Below are positions 53,307-63,045 of a stretch of DNA of 64,000 nucleotides, piece by piece. The notes beneath the pieces were generated by a model, which saw nothing but the letters and a program-made list of their open reading frames with translations, made no database searches and was not told the DNA's origin. The DNA lies in the NCBI GenBank assembly GCA_947472645.1, contig CANJBQ010000001.1, positions 62,001 to 126,000 of the forward strand, written 5' to 3'. Made by a program: the position numbers and the translations under genes. This DNA comes from Burkholderiaceae bacterium (GTDB lineage Bacteria > Pseudomonadota > Gammaproteobacteria > Burkholderiales > Burkholderiaceae). Within the stretch, counting starts at the first letter, position 1; each line of letters begins with the position of its first letter.

Positions 53307-53952
53307 TGGCTTGACGCTGCAAAATGTTAGTAAATTCTTCGATAAAAGTTTCAAAACGAATCGCTAAGCGATCGACATCTGAAGCACTGCGGTTATAAAA
53401 CACCACGGCAGGGATTGCCGCAAAAAGTCCAATCGCTGTCGCTACTAATGCTTCAGCGATACCTGGTGCGACGCTAGCTAGCGTTGCTTGCTGAACGTTG
53501 GCAAGACCTCGAAAAGAATTCATAATGCCCCACACAGTTCCAAATAGACCGATGTAGGGAGATACGGAACCTACAGAAGCCAAAAATGGCAAGTTGGACT
53601 CTAGAGAATCCATCTCTCGTTGATATGTTGCTTTCATGGCTCGACGAGCCGGATCAATGTCGCGGCCTTTTAAAAACTCCTGCATTCCTGCTTGGAAAAT
53701 TCTTTCTAAGGAATTGGCATATTTATTTTGATTACGTTGAGCGGCTTCTAATAAAGTGTTCAAGTCTCCGCCGGACCAAAAATTCTTCTCAAAGGCTTCG
53801 GTTTGACGTCGAACAGCCCCAAGTGCAAAGCCTTTTCTAATAATGATTGACCAAGAAGCAATAGATAAAAAGATTAAAAGTGCCAAAATAAGTTGCACAA
53901 CTATACTGGCATTCAGAATCAGGCTAATGATGGATAGATCTTCTTGTGGCAT
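53284..53952 (-). CDS. tolQ: Tol-Pal system protein TolQ
   Basis: A 222-residue MotA/TolQ/ExbB protein with three membrane segments (about 17-37, 130-150, 165-185). Motifs GLFGTVWGIMNSF and VAPGIAEALVATAIGLFAAIPAV line the ion path. It heads the long minus-strand run tolQRAB-pal-cpoB-queC-rib-nusB. The divergent 140-base gap to glyA must hold its promoter. Confidence 0.94.
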   Translation of the reverse strand: MPQEDLSIISLILNASIVVQLILALLIFLSIASWSIIIRKGFALGAVRRQTEAFEKNFWSGGDLNTLLEAAQRNQNKYANSLERIFQAGMQEFLKGRDIDPARRAMKATYQREMDSLESNLPFLASVGSVSPYIGLFGTVWGIMNSFRGLANVQQATLASVAPGIAEALVATAIGLFAAIPAVVFYNRSASDVDRLAIRFETFIEEFTNILQRQANGKHPTK

Positions 53953-54092
53953 ATTGGCTCAGTGTTGTAAAAAAATGAAATAGTGAAATTAAAATTTAAG
54001 GATATTTTTAAGTTTCATGTTTGTAAGAGGCTTAGTTTTGTATCATAGAGGTATAAATCTATTTTATCCCTAATTGATCAAGGAACCAAAAG

Positions 54093-55340
54093 ATGTTTGA
54101 ATCCAGCCAAACCTTAGCAAAAACCGACCCGGCACTTTACCAAGCCATTCAATCTGAAAATGCTCGTCAGGAAGCGCATATTGAATTAATTGCCTCTGAA
54201 AATTACACATCTCCGGCAGTCCTGGAGGCTCAGGGCTCGCAACTCACGAATAAATATGCTGAGGGTTATCCAGGCAAGCGTTATTACGGTGGTTGTGAGT
54301 TTGTTGACGTTGCTGAGCAATTGGCGATTGATCGCCTCAAACAGCTATATGGTGCAGACTGCGCCAATGTACAGCCCCATTGCGGCGCATCCGCCAATGA
54401 AGCCGTGTTTTTGGCATTTTTAAAACCGGGCGACACGATTTTAGGTATGAGCTTGGCTGAAGGTGGTCATTTAACGCATGGTATGCCGCTCAATATGAGT
54501 GGTAAGTGGTTCAATATTGTGCCTTACGGACTCGATCAAAACGAAGTGATTGATTACGATGCTATGGAACGCTTGGCTCATGAGAGCCGTCCAAAACTAA
54601 TCATTGCTGGAGCATCTGCGTATTCTTTACATATTGATTTTGAAAGATTCGCCAAAGTCGCTAAAGCGGTAGGTGCGATTTTGATGGTTGATATGGCACA
54701 TTACTCTGGGTTGATTGCGGCGGGCTTATATCCAAACCCTGTTCCTTATGCAGATATAGTGACATCGACAACTCACAAGAGTTTGCGAGGACCGCGTGGA
54801 GGAGTTATTTTGATGAAGGCCGAGCATGAAAAAGCGATTAACTCTGCTATTTTTCCTGGTTTACAAGGTGGTCCTTTGATGCATGTGATTGCCGCGAAGG
54901 CGGTAGCTTTTCATGAGGCATTAAGACCCGACTTTAAAGTGTATCAACAACAAGTTTTAGATAACGCCGATGCGTTAGCAAAGACGCTGGTGAGTCGTGG
55001 ACTACGAATTGTTTCAGGTAAGACTCAGTCACATTTGATGCTGGTAGATTTGCGTTCTAAAAACATCACGGGTAAAGAAGCCGAAAGAGTTTTAGGGCTA
55101 GCGCATATTACGGTCAATAAAAATGCCATACCGAAGGATCCAGAAAAACCATTTGTGACCAGCGGCATCCGTTTGGGATCACCTGCCATGACTACCCGTG
55201 GCTTTAAAGTCCCAGAGTCGATACAGGTTGGGAATTGGATCGCAGATATTTTAGAAAACCCGAATGATCCAGCAACGATTGATCGGGTTCGCGCTGAAGT
55301 TGGGGTCATGACGAAACAATTTCCAGTTTACGGAGCTTAA
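54093..55340 (+). CDS. glyA: Serine hydroxymethyltransferase
   Basis: A 415-residue PLP enzyme that interconverts serine and glycine and charges tetrahydrofolate. [38 protein letters not shown], and [13 protein letters not shown] with the PLP Lys are all present. AAGGA ten bases before the ATG is the binding site. nrdR follows nine bases later, an order common in proteobacteria. Confidence 0.97.
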   Translation: MFESSQTLAKTDPALYQAIQSENARQEAHIELIASENYTSPAVLEAQGSQLTNKYAEGYPGKRYYGGCEFVDVAEQLAIDRLKQLYGADCANVQPHCGASANEAVFLAFLKPGDTILGMSLAEGGHLTHGMPLNMSGKWFNIVPYGLDQNEVIDYDAMERLAHESRPKLIIAGASAYSLHIDFERFAKVAKAVGAILMVDMAHYSGLIAAGLYPNPVPYADIVTSTTHKSLRGPRGGVILMKAEHEKAINSAIFPGLQGGPLMHVIAAKAVAFHEALRPDFKVYQQQVLDNADALAKTLVSRGLRIVSGKTQSHLMLVDLRSKNITGKEAERVLGLAHITVNKNAIPKDPEKPFVTSGIRLGSPAMTTRGFKVPESIQVGNWIADILENPNDPATIDRVRAEVGVMTKQFPVYGA

Positions 55341-55349
55341 ACCACCCAT

Positions 55350-55796
55350 ATGCATTGTCCCTTTTGTCCTCACGAAGAAACACAAGTACTTGACTCACGT
55401 GTTTCTGAGGATGGTCGTGCCGTTAGACGTCGTCGTCGTTGTGAAAAATGCGATAAGCGCTTTACCACCTATGAGCGTGTTGAGCTATCGATGCCTACAC
55501 TCGTTAAAAAAGATGGTAGTCGAGTGGAATATAACCGTGAAAAAATCTTTAGTTCGATGCGCTTAGCCCTGCGTAAGCGGCCGGTATCTTCAGAAGCGTT
55601 AGAGCAAGCGATTGCCCACTTAGAAGACCGTGTTACTAGTCTAGGGGAAAAAGAAATACCCACATCGCGCATCGGCGAGTTGGTGATGCGTGAGCTTAAG
55701 CGCTTAGATAAAGTTGCCTTCATACGATTTGCATCGGTTTACCGTAGTTTTGAAGACATTGAATCTTTTGAAACGGCTCTTAAAGAGCTTAAATAG
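55350..55796 (+). CDS. nrdR: Transcriptional repressor NrdR
   Basis: A 148-residue repressor of ribonucleotide reductase genes. The zinc ribbon has CPFC at 3-6 and CEKC at about 31-34; [20 protein letters not shown] is the signature. An ATP-cone (about 49-139) senses dATP/ATP. It is in a unit with glyA. No NrdR box was noted upstream of any gene here. Confidence 0.96.
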   Translation: MHCPFCPHEETQVLDSRVSEDGRAVRRRRRCEKCDKRFTTYERVELSMPTLVKKDGSRVEYNREKIFSSMRLALRKRPVSSEALEQAIAHLEDRVTSLGEKEIPTSRIGELVMRELKRLDKVAFIRFASVYRSFEDIESFETALKELK

Positions 55797-55876
55797 TTGA
55801 TTATTATAGATTTGTTCTATTTTTTATAGTTAAATTTACCTTGCAAATCAGGTAATCATATCCTGTAATTACAACG

Positions 55877-57028
55877 ATGATTGATAGAATACTTTCCAAG
55901 CGACTGGAGCAAGCTCTGCAGGAGTCTCCGACGGTTGTACTTTTGGGGTCTCGTCAGGTAGGTAAAACGACTTTGGCGTTACTAGAAGGAAAAAAGTTTA
56001 ATGCCATCTATTTAGATCTTGAGTCTGCAAAAGACTTGGCAAAACTGCAGGAGCCCGAGTTATTTTTTGAAGGTCATCAACATCGCTTAGTGATTCTCGA
56101 TGAAGTTCACCGTATGCCAGGTTTGTTTCCGATATTGCGCGGAATTATTGATCAACTTCGAAGAGACGGCATCACATTTGGGCAATTTTTACTTTTAGGC
56201 ACTGCTTCTCTGGATTTACTTCAGCAGTCTGGAGAGTCCTTAGTGGGTCGTGTTTCATACCTAGAATTAGATCCGATTAACATTTTAGAAATTGCTCCAA
56301 CGCAGATGAATGATTTATGGGTCAGGGGTGGTTTTCCAGACAGTTTTTTATCCTCGAACCCACAAAAGAGTTTTCGTTGGCGTGATAACTTTATTCGGAC
56401 CTATTTAGAAAGAGAAATTCCACAATTTGGCCCTCGCATTGCTGCGTAAACTATAAGAAGGTTGTGGACAATGCTGGCTCATCAACAAGGTTGCTTTTTG
56501 AACCAAGCGCAACTTGCGGCAAGCCTTGGCGTTGATGTGAAGACGATAGCAAAATACTTGGATTTATTGGTAGATTTGTTATTGGTCAGGCGATTACAAC
56601 CATGGCATATGAATATAGGTAAGCGCTTAGTAAAAACGCCTAAAGTTTATGTACGAGATAGTGGAATAATGCATGCTTTGCTAGATATTGCAGATCAAGA
56701 TGCATTGTTGTCTCACCCGGTCGTTGGTCATAGTTGGGAATGTTTTGTGATTGAAAATTTATTGTCTTATTTACCAAATAATGTACAAGCACACTTTTAT
56801 CGCACTAACGCCGGCGCTGAAATTGATTTGATATTAACTTGGCCTAACAATTTGCAGTGGGCCATTGAAATCAAACGCAGCCTAGCCCCTAAATTGGAAA
56901 AAGGGTTTTATGTGGCATGTGAGGATTTAAAACCACATAAAAAATATGTGGTTTACCCAGGAAACGAGAGCTACAAAATAGCGGATGATATTGAAGTGAT
57001 TTCATTACCTGAGTTGGCTCAGAAGTGA
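55877..57028 (+). pseudogene. AAA+ ATPase with DUF4143, interrupted by one in-frame stop
   Basis: Codon 191 of an otherwise continuous 383-codon frame is TAA (56447-56449). The N-terminal part has Walker A GSRQVGKTT (24-32) and Walker B LVILDEVH (71-78); it ends FIRTYLEREIPQFGPRIAA. After the stop the same frame continues TIRRLWTMLAHQQG with the DUF4143 domain and the C-terminal nuclease-like EIDLI/EIKRS part. One base change (probably GAA to TAA) explains it. A TTG at 56462 or ATG 56471 could restart the second half. Confidence 0.85.
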
Positions 57029-57038
57029 ATCGCTACTT

Positions 57039-57730
<692 letters not shown>

Positions 57731-57757
57731 TTAAATACAAATACCATCATCTTAACT

Positions 57758-58513
57758 TTATTTATGAAGCAATTGCGCCCAATGTTTTTGTGCCATCAAT
57801 AAATCTTCAGGAGTATCAATTCCTGCCGGTGGCGTCTCATGATAAATTTTTACATGAATGTTATAGCCATTATATAAGGCTCGGAGCTGTTCCAAGGCTT
57901 CCATCTTTTCGATCGGTGCTGGAGCAAGTTTGGTAAAGGCTTTCAGAAAGTGAACTCTATAAGCGTAAATACCTAGATGTCGAAGGTGCGGCATGGATGG
58001 TGCTCCATCATCCCGTTGGAAGGGAATACCAGCTCTTGAAAAATACAAAGCTTGTTCATTGGCGTTCAGAATCACTTTGACGACGTGCGGGCTTTGTATT
58101 TCTGATGGATCGGTAATTTTTACTGCGGCTGTCGCAATCGCACAGTCATGATGACTAGCTAGCGACTCTGCGACGAGGTTGATGAGGTCAGGTGGGATAA
58201 AGGGCTCATCACCTTGGACGTTCACCACAATCGCATTACCATCTAAATCGAGCTGATTGACCACCTCACTTAATCGATCTGTGCCAGTGGAGTGTTGATC
58301 ACTCGTTTGAATGACTTCCAATTGATAGTCTTGGCAGACCTCTGCAATCTCTAGGCTATCCGTTGCAATAATGACTCTTAATGCGGCACTTTTTGCGGCT
58401 TGCTGCGCCACTCTGACAACCATAGGTGCACCGCCAATATCAGCGAGAGGTTTTCTTGGTAGTCTTGTCGAGGCTAAGCGTGCTGGAATGACAACAATAA
58501 AGGGAGTTGTCAT
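57758..58513 (-). CDS. kdsB: CMP-Kdo synthetase
   Basis: A 251-residue cytidylyltransferase that activates Kdo for LPS. VVIPARLASTRLPRKPLADIGG (in parts) is the N-terminal signature; NVQGDEPFIPPDLI and GIYAYRVHFLKAF are typical. It follows the Trm112-like gene by three bases. lpxK is upstream, so Kdo and lipid A steps are co-transcribed. Confidence 0.96.
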   Translation of the reverse strand: MTTPFIVVIPARLASTRLPRKPLADIGGAPMVVRVAQQAAKSAALRVIIATDSLEIAEVCQDYQLEVIQTSDQHSTGTDRLSEVVNQLDLDGNAIVVNVQGDEPFIPPDLINLVAESLASHHDCAIATAAVKITDPSEIQSPHVVKVILNANEQALYFSRAGIPFQRDDGAPSMPHLRHLGIYAYRVHFLKAFTKLAPAPIEKMEALEQLRALYNGYNIHVKIYHETPPAGIDTPEDLLMAQKHWAQLLHK

Positions 58514-58516
58514 ACC

Positions 58517-58699
58517 TTAAGGATTGACTGCTGGAAGGATTTGACGCGCTTGGTCGATGAGCATGACCGGAATACCCTCCAGAATTGGATAGGCGAGTTT
58601 ATCGAGGTCACAAATGAGTTCTTGAGCGCTTTCATCGAAAGATAATTTACCCTTACAGTTGGGGCAAACCAAAATATTAAGATATCTTTTTTCCATCAT
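58517..58699 (-). CDS. Trm112/YcaR-family small protein
   Basis: A 60-residue zinc-ribbon-like protein, [15 protein letters not shown] with one CxxC; the second pair is lost (LICD only), as in many bacterial members. It is the usual neighbour between lpxK and kdsB. Function in bacteria is unclear. The start overlaps the lpxK stop. Confidence 0.88.
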   Translation of the reverse strand: MMEKRYLNILVCPNCKGKLSFDESAQELICDLDKLAYPILEGIPVMLIDQARQILPAVNP

Positions 58700-59760
58700 T
58701 TTTTATCCGGTTGGCGATGCAATATTTGAGTAATCCAGTTTAATAAGTTGTTAGGTAAAGGCATAACGAGAGGTACAACCCAAATTCTAGGATCCTGCAT
58801 ATGAGAACATTTTACGGCATCTTTTTCGGTCATCAAAATCACGCCATCTTGGTCCGAGAGGTATTCATCGAAAGAGATGCCTGAATAGTCAGCATGATCA
58901 CCCATTGCTAGGGGTATCACTTTGATACCCACTGAGCGCAGCGGAGCAAAAAATTTTTCAGGATTAGCTATCCCTGCAACCGCCAAAACAGTTTTCTCTT
59001 TAAAGTCTTGAAGTGCTCTAGTGGCCTTGGGTTGGATGAGTTGATAGGCATCACCCATCACGCAATCAATGGTGAAATGTTGGTTGTTGCTAGGAGTTTC
59101 AGTTTCGACGTTGTTCGGTTCCAAGGTCATCGAGATATCGAGAGTGGCATCTCGAGGTCTAGTGGAAGGTTCACGAAGTGGTCCAGCGGGGAGTAAAAAC
59201 GCATTACCTTCATTTCGCGAGTCTCGAACAACGAGTTCAATATCACGACCACCGTCTCTAGCAGAGTATCTTGCTAAGCTGTAATGCGATAGACCATCAT
59301 CACTGATGATGACATTACAGGCTTTATGGGATTTCAGAAGATTGATGCCAGTGAGTTGCCGATTGGCACCAATCCATACTGGAATTTTTAATGGGTTCAA
59401 ATAGTTGGCGAGTAACTTTGGTTCATCACCCACATCATTGGCTGAGTCACTTAAAAGAACTTCTCTCGTTTGATGGGGTTTTAGGCTAGAGCGATAGCCT
59501 CGACTAATCACACCTGGCGAGAACCCTTTCCAATAAAGAGCTTGTGCTAAAGCGATGACACAGGGCGTTTTACCAGTTCCACCAACACGAATATTACCGA
59601 CAAAAATAATTGGAACGGGGAGAGCGCTTGCTTTGAAAAAGCCAAGGTCAAATAGATATTTTCTGCATTGTATGACCAGGCCATAGATGACTGATACAGG
59701 CCAGAGTAAAAAAGCGATGAGGCCTTTTTTTTCCCAAAATTCTGGAGCTCTTAGGCGCAT
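58696..59760 (-). CDS. lpxK: Tetraacyldisaccharide 4'-kinase
   Basis: A 354-residue kinase that adds the 4'-phosphate of lipid A at the inner membrane. One N-terminal membrane segment (about 14-32) precedes the P-loop [31 protein letters not shown] and DHADYSG follow. ATG 59760 ([13 protein letters not shown]) is the family start; the frame extends 21 codons into exbD. Confidence 0.94.
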   Translation of the reverse strand: MRLRAPEFWEKKGLIAFLLWPVSVIYGLVIQCRKYLFDLGFFKASALPVPIIFVGNIRVGGTGKTPCVIALAQALYWKGFSPGVISRGYRSSLKPHQTREVLLSDSANDVGDEPKLLANYLNPLKIPVWIGANRQLTGINLLKSHKACNVIISDDGLSHYSLARYSARDGGRDIELVVRDSRNEGNAFLLPAGPLREPSTRPRDATLDISMTLEPNNVETETPSNNQHFTIDCVMGDAYQLIQPKATRALQDFKEKTVLAVAGIANPEKFFAPLRSVGIKVIPLAMGDHADYSGISFDEYLSDQDGVILMTEKDAVKCSHMQDPRIWVVPLVMPLPNNLLNWITQILHRQPDKK

Positions 59761-59773
59761 GTCAATGAGTGAT

Positions 59774-60271
59774 TTAACGTTTCTTTGAACTACTAGGATT
59801 GGGATCTTGTGTTGCAAAAACAATATTATTGATCCCTACTAAACTAGCCACTTCTAGGACTTGCATCACGGACTGATGAGATGCTTTAGCATCCGCTGAG
59901 ATGACCAATCTGATAGCTACTTCAGAAGTGTTATCTTGATCTTTAGGGATCCCTTTGAGAGACTGTAAGCGTTCTGCGAGATCTTTTTTGTCGATAACTA
60001 AGCTGTTGATGGCGTATTTTCCATCTTTACTCACAGCGATACGGATTTCTTTGACAGTTGGCGTAATCGTTTCTCCGGAAACGCTAGGAAGCGTGATGGA
60101 AAGTTCTTGATATTGGGTAAACGTCGTTGAGATCATCAAGAAGATCAAAATGACCAAGAGAACATCAATAAAAGGAATTAGATTAATCTCTGGTGCTTGA
60201 CGAGAGATCGAAGCACTATCTAGATCAGTTGTCTCTGAAGGTTTCAGGAGAGGCTGATGTTGAAGAATCAT
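59774..60271 (-). CDS. exbD: ExbD/TolR-family biopolymer transporter
   Basis: A 165-residue ExbD-like protein with one membrane segment (about 35-55) and the proton Asp in LIPFIDVLLVILIFL. Its start overlaps the exbB stop (ATGA). The pair is a second TolQR/ExbBD motor, placed next to lpxK as in many betaproteobacteria. The energised partner (TonB or other) is not in the window. Confidence 0.88.
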   Translation of the reverse strand: MILQHQPLLKPSETTDLDSASISRQAPEINLIPFIDVLLVILIFLMISTTFTQYQELSITLPSVSGETITPTVKEIRIAVSKDGKYAINSLVIDKKDLAERLQSLKGIPKDQDNTSEVAIRLVISADAKASHQSVMQVLEVASLVGINNIVFATQDPNPSSSKKR

Positions 60272-60888
60272 TGCGTAAACATATTTTTCAAAAGGATCCG
60301 AGTAGCATCATTGAGCTCTTGGGCTCGCGCATCGGCCAAGCTTCTTAAGTAACGCCAACCGGCAAGTGCTGGAATGGCGATGAGTAGGCCAAAGGCGGTA
60401 TTGTATAAAGCCATTGATATGCCTTGCGCCAATTGTTGAGGAGAGCCTGTAGTTCCTTGACTGCCAAAAATCTCAATCATTCCCAAAACTGTACCAAACA
60501 ATCCCATGAGTGGAGAGATAGTCGCGATGGTCGCAAGTGTACTGAGGTACTGATTCAGTTTTCCCAATATTGGCGAGGCGGTTTCTCGCATGACTTCAAG
60601 GCACTCTAATTGGCCTGATTTTGATAAAAAGGATTTAAGACCTTTAGCAAGGATTTGCCCTAAGGGTGAGGCCTTTTCTAAATTCTCTAAATGTACGGGA
60701 TTGATACTTTGCCCTACATGAAAAGTCTTCAAGTAAGTTAGTGCTTGCTCTAAATTCGCTGTAGGCGCTATCATTTTTTGGCGTAAAAACCAGCCTCTTT
60801 CGAGTAAAATCGCCAAACCGATAATCGAGATGAAAAGGAGAGGCCAAATGGTCCATCCTGAGGAAGAAATAATTGTTAACATATTCAC
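60268..60888 (-). CDS. exbB: ExbB/TolQ-family proton channel protein
   Basis: A 206-residue MotA/TolQ/ExbB protein with three membrane segments and the GLFGTVLGMIEIFG and ISMALYNTAFGLLIAIPAL motifs. It is shorter than TolQ. It heads the minus-strand unit exbB-exbD-lpxK-Trm112-kdsB-adk. Its promoter must lie in the AT-rich 249-base gap to xseA. Confidence 0.9.
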   Translation of the reverse strand: MNMLTIISSSGWTIWPLLFISIIGLAILLERGWFLRQKMIAPTANLEQALTYLKTFHVGQSINPVHLENLEKASPLGQILAKGLKSFLSKSGQLECLEVMRETASPILGKLNQYLSTLATIATISPLMGLFGTVLGMIEIFGSQGTTGSPQQLAQGISMALYNTAFGLLIAIPALAGWRYLRSLADARAQELNDATRILLKNMFTQ

Positions 60889-61137
60889 ACTTTACTAGAT
60901 TTGCCTGTGGATAACCCTGTGTAAAACTTTTTTTTAATAAATATTTTTTGCTTGAAAATGACACAAAAGAATGGTACAAGATACTCATTGGTTTTTAAAA
61001 AACATTTAAAAACAGATACTTAGCATATTAATACAAAATTGAGACAATTTTTAGACCTAGTTCCCCAATATTTATATAGCCTGTGGACATTTATTCCTCT
61101 CTAACCCTCATAAAACATCATTTTTTTTATTAAGACC
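60889..61137. promoter_or_regulatory. Divergent exbB/xseA region with DnaA-box-like sites and palindrome
   Basis: TGTGGATAA at 60906-60914 is a perfect DnaA box (TTATCCACA on the other strand). TGTGTAAAA (60918-60926) and TGTGGACAT (61082-61090) match at 7 of 9 positions in the same orientation. Perfect arms GTTTTTAAA (60991-60999) and TTTAAAAAC (61005-61013) lie between. The stretch is very AT-rich. It could be a DnaA-controlled promoter; a replication origin is unlikely without dnaA or dnaN nearby. Confidence 0.4.
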
Positions 61138-62343
61138 ATGGAATTTAATAGCGAAATCATTACTGTTGGGCAACTCAATGAGGCAATATCAAGCCTCATC
61201 AATGCCTCATTTGATACCCTTTCGGTTCGCGGTGAGATTTCTAATTTTAAAAGCTATCCAAGTGGCCATTGGTACTTCAAATTAAAAGACGCTGATAGTC
61301 AAATTAATGCGGTGATGTTCAAAGGAAAGAACTTTTCGGTCGATTTTCCTCCCAGAGATGGTGATCAGGTAGAGGTTGCAGCGCAACTGGGGTTTTATGC
61401 CACTAGGGGTGATATTCAGCTGACGGTGCAACAAATGCGAAAGGCCGGAGCTGGAGCTTTATATGAAGCCTTTATGAAGCTGAAAGCTAAATTAGAAACG
61501 GCGGGTCTTTTTGATCAGGCTCATAAAAAAGATATCCCGATGTACCCGCGTGCCATTGGTATTGTCACTTCAACCCAGGCTGCTGCCTTGAAAGATGTTT
61601 TATCGACTTTGGCACGCCGTGCTGGTCATATCCCTGTCATTATTTACCCGAGCCCCGTTCAAGGTTTGGAAGCTGCACCGGGAATGATTAAGGCCTTGGC
61701 TCAAGCTCAGAAACATCAGGCGGTAGATATTATTTTGCTGGTTAGGGGTGGTGGCAGTATTGAGGACTTATGGTCGTTTAATGATGAGCAACTAGCATAT
61801 GCTATTGCCAAGTGTTCTATACCGATTATTTCTGGGGTCGGTCATGAAACGGATTTTACGATCGCCGATTTTGTCGCAGATTTGCGAGCGCCTACACCAA
61901 CTGCGGCTGCTGAGCTAGCCACACCAGATCGCTTGGAATTACTTCGTAACGTGCAAGCCTATGCACAAATGATGAGCCGTATTGTGCATTTGAAGGTCGA
62001 ACGTGAGGCACAAAAACTGGATCAATTGAGTTTACGCATGCAGCATGCGATACCCAACCCAGAGCAAATGAAGCAAAAGCAAGCGCAATTACAAGATCGA
62101 TTAGCAAGAGCTTGGCAAGAGAAGCTGCGCCACTTCCGCCAGCAACTTGAGCATGACTTTTTACAATTAGAAACACTCAACCCTCAAAGAACTTTAGAGC
62201 GAGGTTATTCATTGATTTTGAAGGATAATCAAGCCTTAAGAGATATCAAAGAACTGCATCCAAACACATCTTACGTGGTGGCAATGGCAAAGGGTACAGC
62301 CACTCTAAAATTAGACGCTATAGAAATTCATCAAGACGTATAA
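61138..62343 (+). CDS. xseA: Exodeoxyribonuclease VII large subunit
   Basis: A 401-residue nuclease subunit. The N-terminal OB-fold (about 1-100) has VRGEISNFKSYPSGHWYFKL; the catalytic domain has RAIGIVTSTQAAALKD, LLVRGGGSIEDLWSFND, and SGVGHETDFTIADFVADLRAPTPTAAAEL (in parts). It degrades single-stranded DNA with XseB, which is not in the window. It lies upstream of sodB on the same strand. Confidence 0.95.
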   Translation: MEFNSEIITVGQLNEAISSLINASFDTLSVRGEISNFKSYPSGHWYFKLKDADSQINAVMFKGKNFSVDFPPRDGDQVEVAAQLGFYATRGDIQLTVQQMRKAGAGALYEAFMKLKAKLETAGLFDQAHKKDIPMYPRAIGIVTSTQAAALKDVLSTLARRAGHIPVIIYPSPVQGLEAAPGMIKALAQAQKHQAVDIILLVRGGGSIEDLWSFNDEQLAYAIAKCSIPIISGVGHETDFTIADFVADLRAPTPTAAAELATPDRLELLRNVQAYAQMMSRIVHLKVEREAQKLDQLSLRMQHAIPNPEQMKQKQAQLQDRLARAWQEKLRHFRQQLEHDFLQLETLNPQRTLERGYSLILKDNQALRDIKELHPNTSYVVAMAKGTATLKLDAIEIHQDV

Positions 62344-62353
62344 AGCACTTAAA

Positions 62354-62393
62354 CAGTAATTTGGACGAAAAAATGCAAACGTCAAAATTACTG
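62354..62393. promoter_or_regulatory. Long inverted repeat upstream of sodB
   Basis: CAGTAATTTGGACG (62354-62367) faces CGTCAAAATTACTG (62380-62393), 13 of 14 pairs, across 12 bases. The right arm overlaps the -35 region of the sodB promoter candidate. No T-run follows, so a protein-binding site fits better than a terminator of xseA. Confidence 0.45.
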
Positions 62394-62404
62394 CTTAAAA
62401 TGAA

Positions 62405-62410
62405 TATAAT
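62405..62410 (+). promoter_or_regulatory. sodB -10 element candidate
   Basis: A perfect TATAAT 31 bases before the sodB ATG; GGAG at about 62432-62435 is the ribosome binding site. The -35 region is poor (around 62381-62387), which suggests activation or control by a factor binding the adjacent inverted repeat. Confidence 0.5.
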
Positions 62411-62440
62411 AAATTTATCGAATTAACCCTAGGAGAATAC

Positions 62441-63019
62441 ATGGAACACGCCTTACCCCAATTACCTTATGCCTTAGATGCATTAGCCCCCCATATTTCT
62501 AAAGAAACTCTTGAGTTTCATTATGGTAAACATCATCAAACTTACATCACCAACTTAAACAACCTTCAAAAAGGGACTGAGTTTGAAACGATGACTCTGG
62601 AAGAGATTGTTAAAAAATCATCTGGTGGTGTTTTTAACAATTCAGCGCAGGTTTGGAATCACACATTTTACTGGATGGGTCTTAAGCCACAAGGTGGTGG
62701 AGCCCCGACGGGTGCTTTAGCGGATGCGATCAACGCTAAATGGGGATCTTTTGACAAGTTCAAAGAAGAGTTCACCAAGTGTGCTGTTGGAACTTTTGGA
62801 TCTGGCTGGGCTTGGTTAGTGAAAAAAGCAGATGGATCACTCGATTTGGTTTCTACGAGCAATGCTGGAACACCACTCACGACCGATGCAAAACCATTAC
62901 TGACTTGTGATGTTTGGGAACATGCTTACTATGTCGATTACCGTAATGCACGTCCAAAATACGTCGAGTCATTTTGGAATCTCGTGAATTGGGAATTTGT
63001 AGCAAAGAATTTTGCTTGA
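62441..63019 (+). CDS. sodB: Superoxide dismutase (Fe-type)
   Basis: A 192-residue Fe/Mn superoxide dismutase of the Fe type. Metal ligands are visible: His27 in [11 protein letters not shown], His in VWNHTFYW, and Asp and His in [27 protein letters not shown] and the Gln-type second-sphere residue region fit SodB. It is cytoplasmic and has its own promoter candidate. Confidence 0.96.
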   Translation: MEHALPQLPYALDALAPHISKETLEFHYGKHHQTYITNLNNLQKGTEFETMTLEEIVKKSSGGVFNNSAQVWNHTFYWMGLKPQGGGAPTGALADAINAKWGSFDKFKEEFTKCAVGTFGSGWAWLVKKADGSLDLVSTSNAGTPLTTDAKPLLTCDVWEHAYYVDYRNARPKYVESFWNLVNWEFVAKNFA

Positions 63020-63023
63020 TTGA

Positions 63024-63045
63024 CAACCTACCTTAGGGTAGGTTG
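63024..63045. terminator. Hairpin between convergent sodB and murB
   Basis: Perfect nine-base arms CAACCTACC (63024-63032) and GGTAGGTTG (63037-63045) with a TTAG loop that contains the murB stop. No T-run on either side, so termination is likely but not of the classical type. It may serve both genes. Confidence 0.5.

Noticed and set aside
60889..61137. Replication origin
   Set aside because: AT-rich with DnaA-like boxes but no dnaA, dnaN, gidA or parAB genes nearby and too few boxes.
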